64,000 bases of DNA from Nothopassalora personata (taxonomy: Eukaryota; Ascomycota; Dothideomycetes; Mycosphaerellales; Mycosphaerellaceae). The stretch covers positions 620,001 through 684,000 of the forward strand of contig CM066292.1 of assembly GCA_033816765.1 (NCBI GenBank), given 5' to 3'. Both the position numbers and the translations under genes were made by a program. This document shows, one piece after another, positions 54,930-64,000 of the stretch. The notes under the pieces are model-generated. The model searched no databases and was not told where the DNA came from. It was given only the letters and a program-made list of their open reading frames with translations. How positions within the stretch are numbered: position 1 is the first letter of the stretch; each line of letters opens with the position of its first letter.

Positions 54930-56040
54930 ATCTCGCCGGTTGCAGTATAGCTTTTAGTGCATAAGTTATGTAAGCGGACTTCACCCAAAGCTACAGAGAA
55001 TGGGGACTCTTCACCGCTACTACAACCACATTGTCGATCTGGTTGATTTTGGAGTATGATGCTCTTGGTCTCGTAGCACTGTCTAAGATATACTTGAAGT
55101 ATGTTGTGGTTGCAGTTTTGGCAAGTGTTGTGGTTGTAGTACAGCTTCTGTTGCATGAGTTATATAAGCGAATTTAACTAAAATCCATAGAGATTGGGAT
55201 TTCTCCACCACCACTACAACTACATTGTCGATCTAGTTGATTTTCGAGTATGTTGCTGTTGGTCTCGTAGCACTGTTCAACGTATATTTGAAATATGTTG
55301 TGGTGGCAGTTTTAGCAAGTGTTGTGGTTGCAGTACAGCTTTCAGTACATGCGTTATGTAAGCGAATTTCATCAACATAGGAGGGTGTTTAGGAACTCTC
55401 CACCACTACCACAACCACATTGCCGATGTAGCCAATATTCGGATATGTTGTTAATCTCGTCGTACGTCTATGTTCGATAGCTTTTTAGAAAGTGTTGTCG
55501 TTGTAGTTCTGAAATGTGTTGTGGTTGCAGTACAGCTTTTAGTGTATGAGTTATTATCGCGATTTCACCAAAATGGAGATTAGGAACTCTTTACTACAAC
55601 CACATTGCCGATCTGGCTAATAGTCGGATATATTGTTGTTAGTCTCGGTGTACTCTCTAAGAGCTATTCAATGTGTTGTGGTTGCAGTACAGCTTTTAGT
55701 ATAGGAGTTATTATCGCGATTTTACTAAAATAGAGATTGGGAACTCTTTACTACAACCACATTGCCGATCTGGTTAATAGTCGGATATATTGTTGTTAGT
55801 CTCGGTGTACTCTCTAAGAGCTATCAAATGTGTTATAGCTGCAGTACAGCTTTTAGTGTAGGAGTTATTCCAGCGATTTCACCAAAATGGAGATTGGGAA
55901 CTCTTCACCACAACCGCATTGCCGATCTGGCTGATACTTGGGTATGTTGTTGATCTGGTCGCACTCCCTGTCTTGGATAGCTTTTCAGAATGTGCTGTGG
56001 TTGCGGTGCTGGCTGATGTGCTACTATAGCATGAAAAATT
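54930..56040. repeat. Satellite-like array, unit shrinking from 195 to 157 bp
   Basis: Six units anchored by CAGTACAGCTT-type sequence at 54943, 55136, 55331, 55528, 55685 and 55842. Spacing is 193, 195, 197, 157 and 157 bp. Each unit contains TGTTGTGGTTGCAG and, about 80-110 bp later, ACAACCACATTGCCGAT, so TGTGGTTG can pair with CAACCACA in every unit. The array fills the convergent space between the 53409 and 56474-57772 genes. Confidence 0.85.
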
Positions 56041-56104
56041 TGAGGTGTTTCTTCGAGAGGAAGTCTTGGCACAGAAACAAAGTAGTAGGATTTCTTTAAA
56101 TCAT

Positions 56105-56300
56105 TAACACTACAACACCACAGCGCAAGATCAATGTCGCAAGAGTTGTTTCCATCTCGAATACATATATCTTGAGCCCATGAAGAAAGAATAGGGTCAA
56201 TTGAGCGTGCGGTTGAATTGATACAACACTTTCGATACACCCGCGTCAACCTTGCGGCCTGAGGCCGAAATTGTCCTGCGAGATTGTACTGTATTGTCCC
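56105..56300. repeat. Flank shared with 27765-27960
   Basis: Same orientation and block order as 27765-27960: AATGTCGCA, TTGTTTCCATCTC, CAATTGAGCGTGCGG, TTGATACAACAC, CGCGTCAACC. It begins 174 bp downstream of the stop of the minus-strand gene at 56474. It may mark a duplicated 3' region. Confidence 0.65.
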
Positions 56301-56473
56301 TAGACGTCTGGCGCCTTGAGATGCACACATGCAGTCCACCCGGCATTCTGATTCTGCCCGTTCACTGCCGGATCTGCTCGCTTCGCCAAAGGCATCAGCA
56401 TCCAGTCTCGGAAACATGTACTTCCCACACACGAACCCAGCGAGTCCTTCTCCACTCCCCACGCCTTATCCTC

Positions 56474-57772
56474 TTATCCCCTCTGCTGCATCCTCACATC
56501 CTTCCTCGCCAGCAGCGCCTGCATGCAAGCGCGCACGATATCGTTCCATTCGCCCATCCACATGAGGACTTCATCATCGTGCGCCGTCGGGCGACCGTCG
56601 CCGTGCGCCGCACGTAGAGACAAGACTTGGTGAGTCTTGTCGGTTTGGGAGAGATACAGATCGCGGGTGGCGCAGATTTCTTTGTCGAGGTGGCACGAGG
56701 AGCGGGAGGAGACGACGACAAGGTCGCTGGGGAGTGGGTAGATGGATTGTTGGCAGACTTTGGTGGAAGATGAAACAAGCTGGGTGTTGGGAGACGATTT
56801 GGTGGGTTTCGAGGAGGATATCGAGGCCGAGTCGCGAGACGATTTGGAGGTGGAGTGGTCCATGCCGGCAGCTGCCTCTCCCTTCGCCTTGATGTCGTTT
56901 CTTTGACGAAGCGCTGTCTCTGCTTCTTCCAGCTTCGGAAGTAAGGTAGACTTCAGATCGTGGGTGATATGTGTTGGCGGCAGCAAGGTCAAGATGTAGC
57001 GGAGAGATGTCATGTCGGCCTCGGGGCTGTCGGGAAACAGTTGCGCAGGAAGAAGATAGCTTTTGGGTCGACTATTGTGCTTGATGTCCCGGGTGAGAAC
57101 GGAAGAGCGGTGGAAGAAGTCATCCGCGTTGGTGTTGGCCATGTTGCTAATGCGAGTCTCGAGATGTCGGACGTGATGGCGGAGGGACCAAGCATGATAG
57201 GCGAGCATCACACTGGTCAGAGCCAAGGCCAGCAAGGCGAGCTTCCACCAGGGCGAGAGCAAGGTGGTACCGTTTGATTTGAGCCACTGTTGCCATGCCC
57301 GAGCATGGTCGACCCATGTGGATGATGGCGGCTCGGGCGCAAGCTCAGCAGCCTTTTCCGCGACGGCTTCATGCCCGTGGTGGTGATCGAGATGCTCCTG
57401 CTTGAGACACTCGGCTTGCTCTGAAGTGCTGCCTTTGTCTTGCGTATCTCCTTGTCCGTGATCATCCTCAGCTGTATCCGCCAGCATACCCGCTGGGAGT
57501 GTTTCCTTGTTGCCTGATGCCGCGGAATCTTCGCCCGCCTCTTCGCCCGCCTCTTCATCGCTGTCCTCGTAATACGGCTGGCCCTCCACAATCTCTCGAA
57601 GCTGTTGTTCCGCCATCGGCGGCTGCTCAATGCGAGGACTGTTGGAGGACGCAGAGCTTGCGCCTGCGCTGACTGTAGCGTCAGCTGAAGCTGAAGCTGA
57701 GGGTGTTTGCATGCTGTCGACTGTCGCTGTCGGTGCGTCGGGTTCGGACGTTTTGGGAGAGGTGGCCGCCAT
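56474..57772 (-). CDS. Single-pass membrane protein (432 aa)
   Basis: Start at 57772 in a CCGCCATGGCGG context. Residues 1-170 are disordered and acidic: Ala/Ser/Thr-rich, then QLREIVEGQPYYEDSDEE with a duplicated EEAGEEAGED, and a HLDHHHGHE cluster. LREx...PYY-acid resembles LLREW...PYYDGD in the 51213 gene. Residues about 174-195 (WWKLALLALALTSVMLAYHAW) form one transmembrane helix followed by basic/His residues. The 230-residue C-terminus holds a predicted helix (HDLKSTLLPKLEEAETALRQR), a Ser/Lys linker and a Cys-containing tail (CQQS, SSCHLDKEICATRD). No known domain. It is convergent with the 53409 gene. Its 3' flank resembles that of the 28538 gene. Confidence 0.75.
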   Translation of the reverse strand: MAATSPKTSEPDAPTATVDSMQTPSASASADATVSAGASSASSNSPRIEQPPMAEQQLREIVEGQPYYEDSDEEAGEEAGEDSAASGNKETLPAGMLADTAEDDHGQGDTQDKGSTSEQAECLKQEHLDHHHGHEAVAEKAAELAPEPPSSTWVDHARAWQQWLKSNGTTLLSPWWKLALLALALTSVMLAYHAWSLRHHVRHLETRISNMANTNADDFFHRSSVLTRDIKHNSRPKSYLLPAQLFPDSPEADMTSLRYILTLLPPTHITHDLKSTLLPKLEEAETALRQRNDIKAKGEAAAGMDHSTSKSSRDSASISSSKPTKSSPNTQLVSSSTKVCQQSIYPLPSDLVVVSSRSSCHLDKEICATRDLYLSQTDKTHQVLSLRAAHGDGRPTAHDDEVLMWMGEWNDIVRACMQALLARKDVRMQQRG

Positions 57773-58090
57773 GGCGGTATCTCTTGATTCAAATGGGGAT
57801 ATCAAAGAAGACAGGACAGATGACCTCTGAGGCCATAGGAGTCGGCCGTGGCAGACGAGAGGCGATGGAGAGCGCCATGGCAGATACGCTGCGCTGCGCT
57901 CAACGTACTGCTGCACGCTCCCGTGGCCCCTGTCCGCGTCTCTCGTCTCTCATCTCTCGTCTTTCTCGTCTCTCGTCTCTCGTCTCTCGTCTCTCGTCTC
58001 TCGTCTCTCGTCTCTCGTCTCTCGTCTCTCGTCTCTCTTCCCTCGTCTCAAGTATCACGTGTCGTGGCTCGTCTCGTAGAGGCCCGCAGA
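57773..58090. promoter_or_regulatory. 5' region of the 57772 gene with TCTCGTC heptamer array
   Basis: About 320 bp between the ATG and the right inverted repeat. From about 57940 to 58045 it consists of roughly 14 TCTCGTC/TCTCATC heptamers (a CT-rich strand on plus, purine-rich on the coding strand). This gives long artefactual frames in several phases. The array lies within probable promoter or leader sequence. Confidence 0.55.
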
Positions 58091-58259
58091 ACTAGGTGGT
58101 GCTGGTCGGTGTGCCGCCCAGGTGAGGCCACGAATTGCAAATGGGTGTTCCCACATAAACATACATGATAGTACGAATTGCGGGGTCGCAGCTTAGGTTT
58201 CAAACTGGCTGCCAACTTAGGTGGCGCAATCTGAGGTATATATTAAACGAATATTCTAG
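58091..58259 (-). repeat. Right terminal inverted repeat of gene island 2
   Basis: About 169 bp, inverted homologue of 50540-50723. The inner end begins ACTAGGTGGTGCTGGTC. RIP composition starts within the outer 20 bp. It lies 319 bp upstream of the 57772 start codon. It is either a terminal repeat of a mobile unit or a promoter segment shared by two paralogues. Confidence 0.75.
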
Positions 58260-59307
58260 CCGAACTGTCTAGTTAAGCCACCTAACTACAATTGCTATGA
58301 TTGAATTCTATATATATAAATATTCAGGGCCCTAGTCTATACTATAATCTAATTCTAGGTACGTCTAGGGAGCTAGGATAGTAACCTAACCTATAAACAA
58401 TATCTATACTCTAAGTTATACTTTTCTTACTATGCATTGTCTATAGAAAGCGCCTTTATATAGCAAATAATATAAGTACCTTCTTAAAGAGAAACTAAGT
58501 TTCTCCTATATAAAGATATATCGCGGCTAGGAAAGAAAGCTATATAGACAAGATAAGATACGCGCGCCTCCTACTATAAGGAATGTATTAATATATAGTA
58601 CGTCTATAACCTACTAGTTGTAAATAAACTAATACTTACATTCTACTATAGACATACTACGTATTACTAGGTTTATATATGCATATTACGTCCGGCCCCT
58701 TAAGCTAGGTATAACCGTATATTACATATAAGGCTTAGCTGGGAGCTACCCTTATAACTACCTCCTATTATATTATAGGTATTATATAGTAGGCTAATTG
58801 TTTAGTTAAATTATTTACTTACTTAGACTTATATATTAATTAGTTAAAGGACTAGTTTAAAGTAGACTATATATTATATATATCTATCTAAGCCTATATA
58901 TACTTAAAAAGAATAGGTATAAGTAAATAACTATTCTAGTTACGTAACTACTTAGTAGTAAAATAGATCTTAAGCTTTAAGCCTAATTGTAAGCCTAATT
59001 ACGAGTCTAATTATACTAGATCGTAACATACCTCCTTAGCTCTTATAGCTTATAGGCAAATAAGCTAATTTATTTGAAATTGTGTTATTATCCATAGGCT
59101 ATACCCCTTATTTTACTATATCTTGTTTAAGCTCTATTATAAGCTTTCTAGCGGGCTACTAAGTTAGTAATATTCTAGTAATAAACTACTCATATCTATA
59201 GTAAAGAGTATAATAAGGTTCTTATTAAGAAGAAGGTCTTTATATATATAGTCCTACTACTATTTAATATAGCGGTCTAGGACCGGTAAATAAATAATTA
59301 CGTAATG
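58260..59307. repeat. RIP-degraded repeat with a copia LTR remnant
   Basis: AT-rich, no gene. 59015-59270 aligns with 9215-9480 (ATCGTAACA(C/T)ACC(C/T)CCTTAGCTC, then GGTGAATAAGC-like, then GAGCTCTATTGTAAGC-like). It is therefore a second, more heavily RIP-mutated copy of the copia terminal region. Confidence 0.65.
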
Positions 59308-59309
59308 TA

Positions 59310-59497
59310 AGGGGCAGCCCAGTGGCTAACCCCTACATGTGGCCTTGCATGTGACATGCGGTCGCGACCGGCTGCCAAGCCGCACGTGACACGCATGAGT
59401 ACACCTTGCGACGCGCGATGCGTCTTGAACAAAAGGCAAGAATTAGTTCATCTACGACTGGCAGGTCGTGGGCGTGCTATACATTGCGACATCCCCT
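59310..59497. mobile_element. Possible MITE, 188 bp, TA-flanked
   Basis: GC-rich, un-RIPped block in RIP-mutated surroundings. It starts AGGGGCAGCCC and ends ACATCCCCT, so five terminal bases are inverted. It is flanked by TA on both sides (59308-59309 and 59498-59499), as for Tc1/mariner-type insertion. The two flanks belong to different elements (copia on the left, gypsy on the right), so a plain insertion is not proven. A small frame crosses it without similarity that I recognise. Confidence 0.35.
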
Positions 59498-59499
59498 TA

Positions 59500-62400
59500 A
59501 CAGTCGTAGGTATTGCTCGAGTGTTTAATTTATCCTCTCCGTTTATCCGTCTATTTCTAGATAATATGCTATTAAAAGCTTATGTCTTATTCCAATCGTT
59601 CCTATAAGCGTTTTCTAGTAGTTCGATGTAAATAGCTTATCTCTATCCGTTATAAACGTTTAAGGGAATCCGTAGTATTGGATAAGTCTATCTAGTACGA
59701 GGTATCCGAGCTGCTCTGCATTGTATGTCTCTAATGTATCAATAAAGTATACGTATTTTGTAAGTCTATTAACTATAACTAGTATTATGTCATATAGTTA
59801 TTTCGTAACTTAGTCTCTTAACGGTAGGAGTTTCGTAATAAAGTCTATTATAACTTCGTCCTATAGTTTCGTCGATAGTGTCCTAAACTGTAGGTAACCG
59901 TATTTTGTATGTCTCGCAGCCTTATTTCGTTAGTAGTGTACGTATTGTTTAATGTAACGTAATACCTTAAGTCTTATCTATAGGAATAAGAAACTGCGTT
60001 ATATTAGGTCTATTGTCTTTAAAGTTCTAGGGTGTCTATAAGTTAGTCCGTCGTGATGTTATCGTATACATTCTTCTTCTCGATCCTTTAGTACTTAGTA
60101 TTTTCCTTACGATATAGGGAATTGTTCGTTCTTATCGCCTAATATCCGTACGATGTTGTTAAATTCTCTAGTGTTAGTACTAAGACTTCCGTTAGGGTTT
60201 ATCTTTAGTATTTTGTGTTATACTAGTTCTTTTCCTTCTATGTAGTCGCTTCTTTGGCTTAGCGTATTGGCGCGGCTATTCTCCTTTCCTAGAGTATATT
60301 TAATTTAGAACTTATATTGCCCTAGCAGCTCCGACTAGCGGGCTTACCTTCGGGTAAGTTCTTTCGTCGTCGTAAAGTACGTAAGATTCTTATAGTTAGA
60401 AAGAATCGTTAACTTTGGTAGGCCCTCGACATATACTCTCTAATGTTATATAGCAGTAACAATAGCTAGAAGCTCTTTATTATAGATGTCGTAGTTCTGT
60501 TCCGCTATAGTTATTTTCCGGGAGTAATAGGCTACTAGGTGTCTCTACCTATCGTGTGTCTATGTTAGACACGCGCCTATTACTATATTAGACGTATCGG
60601 TCTCGATGTAGACTTCCTTACTACTATCGAATAATCGAAGCGTAGGGGCTAAAGCGTATTGTTCCTTAAGTTTCTTAAACGCTTTAATCTGTTTCTTTCT
60701 CTATTTTTAGGTAACTTCTTTTCTTATAAGCATCGTTATTAGTACTGTTGTCTTTACGTAGTTCTTAATGAATTTCGGGTTGTAGTTTACTAGTCTAAGG
60801 AATGATTGTACGTCCTTAACTGTTTTTAGTTCTAGCTATTCTCTAATTAACTATGTCTTCGTAGGGTCGATCGTTATCCCTATAGTGCTAATAATAAAGC
60901 CTAAGAATTTAACTTCCTTCTTATAGAATTCGCATTTCTCGGGTACTGTCTTAAATCCTAAACGCGTAAGTCGTTCGAATACGTCCTAGACTTGCTTTAT
61001 GTAATTCTAAAGGGATCCTTTCGTGTAGACCCATATGTCGTCTATATAAGCGATAACGCATACGTCGAGTAGGTCTCTAAGTGTTTCGTTAACAAGGTCC
61101 TAATAGGATGCGGGTGCGTTAGTTAATCCTATTAGTATAACTAAGAATTCGTAAAGTCCGTATCTTATTCTAAAAGCAGTTTTCTATTCTTCTCCTTCTA
61201 CTATCCGTGTAGCGTAGAAGGCATCTCGTAGGTTAATCTTCGTGTACTAGTCTAATCCGGTTAATCTATCTTATACTTCTTCGATGTTAGGTAGCGGGTA
61301 CCGGTTCTTAATCGTGATCTCGTTCAACTTCCTATAGTCTTATACGAGTCGTAACTTCCCGTTTGGTTTTAGAACGAACATATATAGAGTTCCTACACTT
61401 AAGGTAGATCTTCTTATCTATCCTTTAGCTAGCTTCTCCTTTAGCTATTCTCGTACGGTCTATAGCTCTTTCTTAGACATTTAATATAGGGGTCCCTATA
61501 GAGGCTCTTTCCCTAGCTAAATGTTTATCTTATGATCCTATAGTTAGTGCTTAGGTAAGGCATCCTTACCTCTTTCCTCTTTAAAGAGTCGCGACTACTT
61601 ACGATACTCCTTAGGAATACTTAACTCTAAAATGTTAGTATCCTTCGATAGTGCGTTACTTCTATTACTACTAGTAACTTCGTAACCTAGCGGCCCTACG
61701 CTAGGGTCTATCCCGGTCGAAGGTGGTTCTTCTATCCTTCTATTCGGCGTAAGCTATATCCTATTTAGCTGTCTCTTTGCCTTATCTACTAGCGAACGCT
61801 GTCGCTACGTAGGCTAAATGTCGATAACGTAGTCGCATTCCCTAAATGTAAGTACTCCTCTTCTCTAGTCGATTACTAGATTATGCTTTCTTAACTAAGG
61901 CATACCTAGTACGATGTTATAACTAGCTATATTAGTAACATCTAAGATAATCTCCCCGTAGTGCCGTTAGATAGCAAGTAGTAGCGGTATCGTCTCGCGC
62001 TCTACACTAGGTAAGGATAATCCGTCTACCGCGATTAATTTATAACCCTCTTTCTTCTTCTAGGTAGCGATCCTATATCTTATAATAAATGATTCGGAGT
62101 TAAAGTTCCCGCTTGCTCCGGAATCTATTATAGTATCTATCTTATGCCCGTTAACGATAATTTTAGTTCGAAACACTATTATCGTTAGTAATGCTTAAGC
62201 CTTTTCTATATTATATAACTCCCTTTAGTCGCTTATTCCTAGGGAGTTAATCCTTTTCCCTATTTATATATAGAACGTCGTGCTTCGTGTCTCGAGGCCT
62301 CCGCTTAAACCTAGCGCGAGCCTTTCTATATCTATACCTACATTCGGTAACGTTCCTAGATCTTCTACGTTTCTAAGTAGAGTACGCGTGCGTGTTACAC

Positions 62401-64000
62401 TACGTTACGTAATTTATTCGATATAAATGTTCCTAACGGTGTAAGATATCCGGTTCCTATTATTCGGCTCCCTATCGGTAGTCGTTCTATAATAGCGGTT
62501 ACTAGATTTTCATTTATTTCTATAAGTAGGTATCCCTAGGCTATACCTGGTAGGGTATCGCGTGTCTTATTAAACTTAATAGAGTGTAGTATCCTTCGTC
62601 CGCCTATCTTAGGTAGAAATTCCTCATGCCTTCTTTATAGGTATACGATTATGTTATATAATTTCTTAGGTGCATTAATTGTAAAGGTTAGTTATTTATT
62701 ATTATCGTTAGTATTGCTCTCTTCTCCTTCGGAGGAATCTTCTTCGCTTAATTCTTCCGGATCCTAATCTTCTTTAATAGTATCTAGCCCGGTAGTTTCT
62801 TAACTTTCTTCCTATAGTTCTAGTAACTACGATCCGTTCTATCCTAGGTCTTGGTTTTCTTTATCGCTTCTATTATCGTTAGAGCAGGATTCGTCGATGT
62901 CTACTTCTCGGAGCGTAGCGTTTTGCCTATACGTCGCTCCTAGGGTTCCTCTTAGTTATTAAGGCTAATACCCTACGCCTAACTTCGCGGCGTAGTAAAC
63001 TTAATACGAGTCTTAGTAATAGAATCGCTAATAAAGGCTTCTATAACTATTTCGAGACTTAGATCCAATCTCGTAGTCAACTCTTCGTGTTATTATATTA
63101 AACTGTCGTAGTTAGTTCTTCGTATTAAATGGAATAACTACTATTTACTGCCTATAGTATCCTCCTCGTCCTTCTAAGGGGTCTAGGAGAGGCGTCGTAC
63201 TTCTATTACTAGCTCTCTCCCCTACTCTCCGAGTATAGTCGGTATCTCCTTAAGATCTAACGCTGCTCTAAGATTTACTAGTTCGGGGTTGTATTATGTT
63301 AAACTGTTCGCGGCGCACTATATTCTTACCGCGGTAGTCCCTTGCTAGGTAGCTAGGTTTCCTACATCCGTAGTAAGTTCGTGTTTCTTTCGAACTCCGG
63401 AATACTCTATTCCCGTTACTGTTCCTAATCTTACGACCTTTCTCGGTAACGTCGAGTTCTCTTAGCTATAGTCCGTAGTACAGTTTGTCCCTAGGCTTAT
63501 TGTTATAGTTGTCGTAGAAGCCTCTATTACGGTTATTATAGCCTAGTGTGTATCTAGCCTTTCCGGATACTTTAGAATCGTATCGTCGTTCTATAGCTCT
63601 CTCGTAGAGCTTGTCGTTAAGATTAATCGCAACTCTAACGAGGTCGCCTAAGCTATCGATCTTCCGACCGTCCCTTATTAACTCGTCCTTAATATGCTCC
63701 TTCAGTCCTCTTCGGTATATAACTTAAAGTGCTTCGTCGTCCTAATCGGTAAGTTACGCATATTCCTAGAATTTAGCAGCATATTTGGTAGTAGATGTCT
63801 TCTAGGTTAAATACTAAATAACACGAACGGCAGTAGTAATCTCATTAGAGACACTAAAGACGCTCTTTATAGCATGCTTAAGATAGTTGTATAACCTAAA
63901 GATTCCGTCGGCATTATCTTCTCCGTTGCTATCTAGGTATTTCCTAAGGAATAGTTTAACCTAATGTTATGCTCGTCCTCTTAAAAAGGTAGTAGTAAAG
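59500..64000 (-). mobile_element. Ty3/gypsy element, minus strand, RIP-dead, runs off the window
   Basis: Reading from right to left: a mutated Gag zinc knuckle at 63375-63328 with the spacing C-x2-C-x4-H-x4-C, in which three of four ligand codons now encode Tyr; a gag/protease interval; RT with YIDDI at 61048-61034; then RNase H and integrase remnants to about 59500. It is collinear with 46660-48628. Stops occur in all frames. 63182-63240 is the uninterrupted counterpart of the 26281 solo LTR site. The 5' LTR lies outside the window or is lost. Confidence 0.8.

Noticed and set aside
56474..58168. Plus-strand ORFs antisense to the 57772 gene and over the heptamer array
   Set aside because: They are shadows of the coding strand or products of the 7-bp repeat.
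50540..58259. Starship-type giant element
   Set aside because: No tyrosine-recombinase captain gene, and the unit is small with long inverted repeats, which does not fit Starships.

Overview
The window looks like a two-speed genome of a filamentous ascomycete (Pezizomycotina; probably Dothideomycetes, which is inference only). Two kinds of DNA alternate sharply. About 35 kb is AT-rich repeat in which CpA and TpG are strongly depleted while CpG, CpC and CpT remain, and TAA/TAG stops occur in every frame. That is the signature of repeat-induced point mutation (RIP). The rest is GC-balanced, with long open frames, good Kozak contexts and short introns of the GTRNGT / CTAAC / CAG type.

Layout. 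1-9.2 kb: RIP-degraded repeats with no gene. 9.2-20.2 kb: a minus-strand Ty1/copia remnant split by a young, almost intact Ty3/gypsy chromovirus at 12957-19995 (identical 186-bp LTRs, target duplication GCTAC, gag, pol with two in-frame stops). 20.2-27.7 kb: nested LTR debris, including three solo LTRs with clean 5-bp target duplications and a RIP-dead gypsy pol. 27.7-41.8 kb: gene island 1, with five genes plus minisatellite and satellite arrays. 41.8-50.5 kb: RIP-degraded gypsy and unclassified repeat, with one un-RIPped pogo/Fot transposase fragment. 50.54-58.26 kb: gene island 2, with three genes, bounded by an inverted repeat of about 170-185 bp that coincides with the GC/AT boundaries. 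58.3-64 kb: a copia LTR remnant, a possible MITE and a RIP-dead minus-strand gypsy element running off the window.

The island genes are not housekeeping genes and I recognise no standard enzyme among them. Four (39.3-41.6, 51.2-53.0, 53.4-54.8 and 56.5-57.8 kb) encode proteins of one plan: a disordered, charged N-terminus, a single transmembrane helix and a helix-rich C-terminus. Two others (31.1-32.7 and 36.7-37.8 kb) share a divergent N-terminal domain of about 120 residues followed by coiled-coil or low-complexity tails. One (28.5-29.6 kb) ends in tandem Cys-x2-Cys modules. Genes are arranged as head-to-head or tail-to-tail pairs, and several 3' intergenic regions hold tandem arrays.

The observations I find most interesting are: the inverted-repeat-bounded three-gene island; four homologous introns in tandem upstream of the 31.1-kb gene; and, in the chromovirus, a primer-binding site that appears to match the 5' half of a tRNA-Tyr plus a compact candidate -1 frameshift site with a downstream hairpin.
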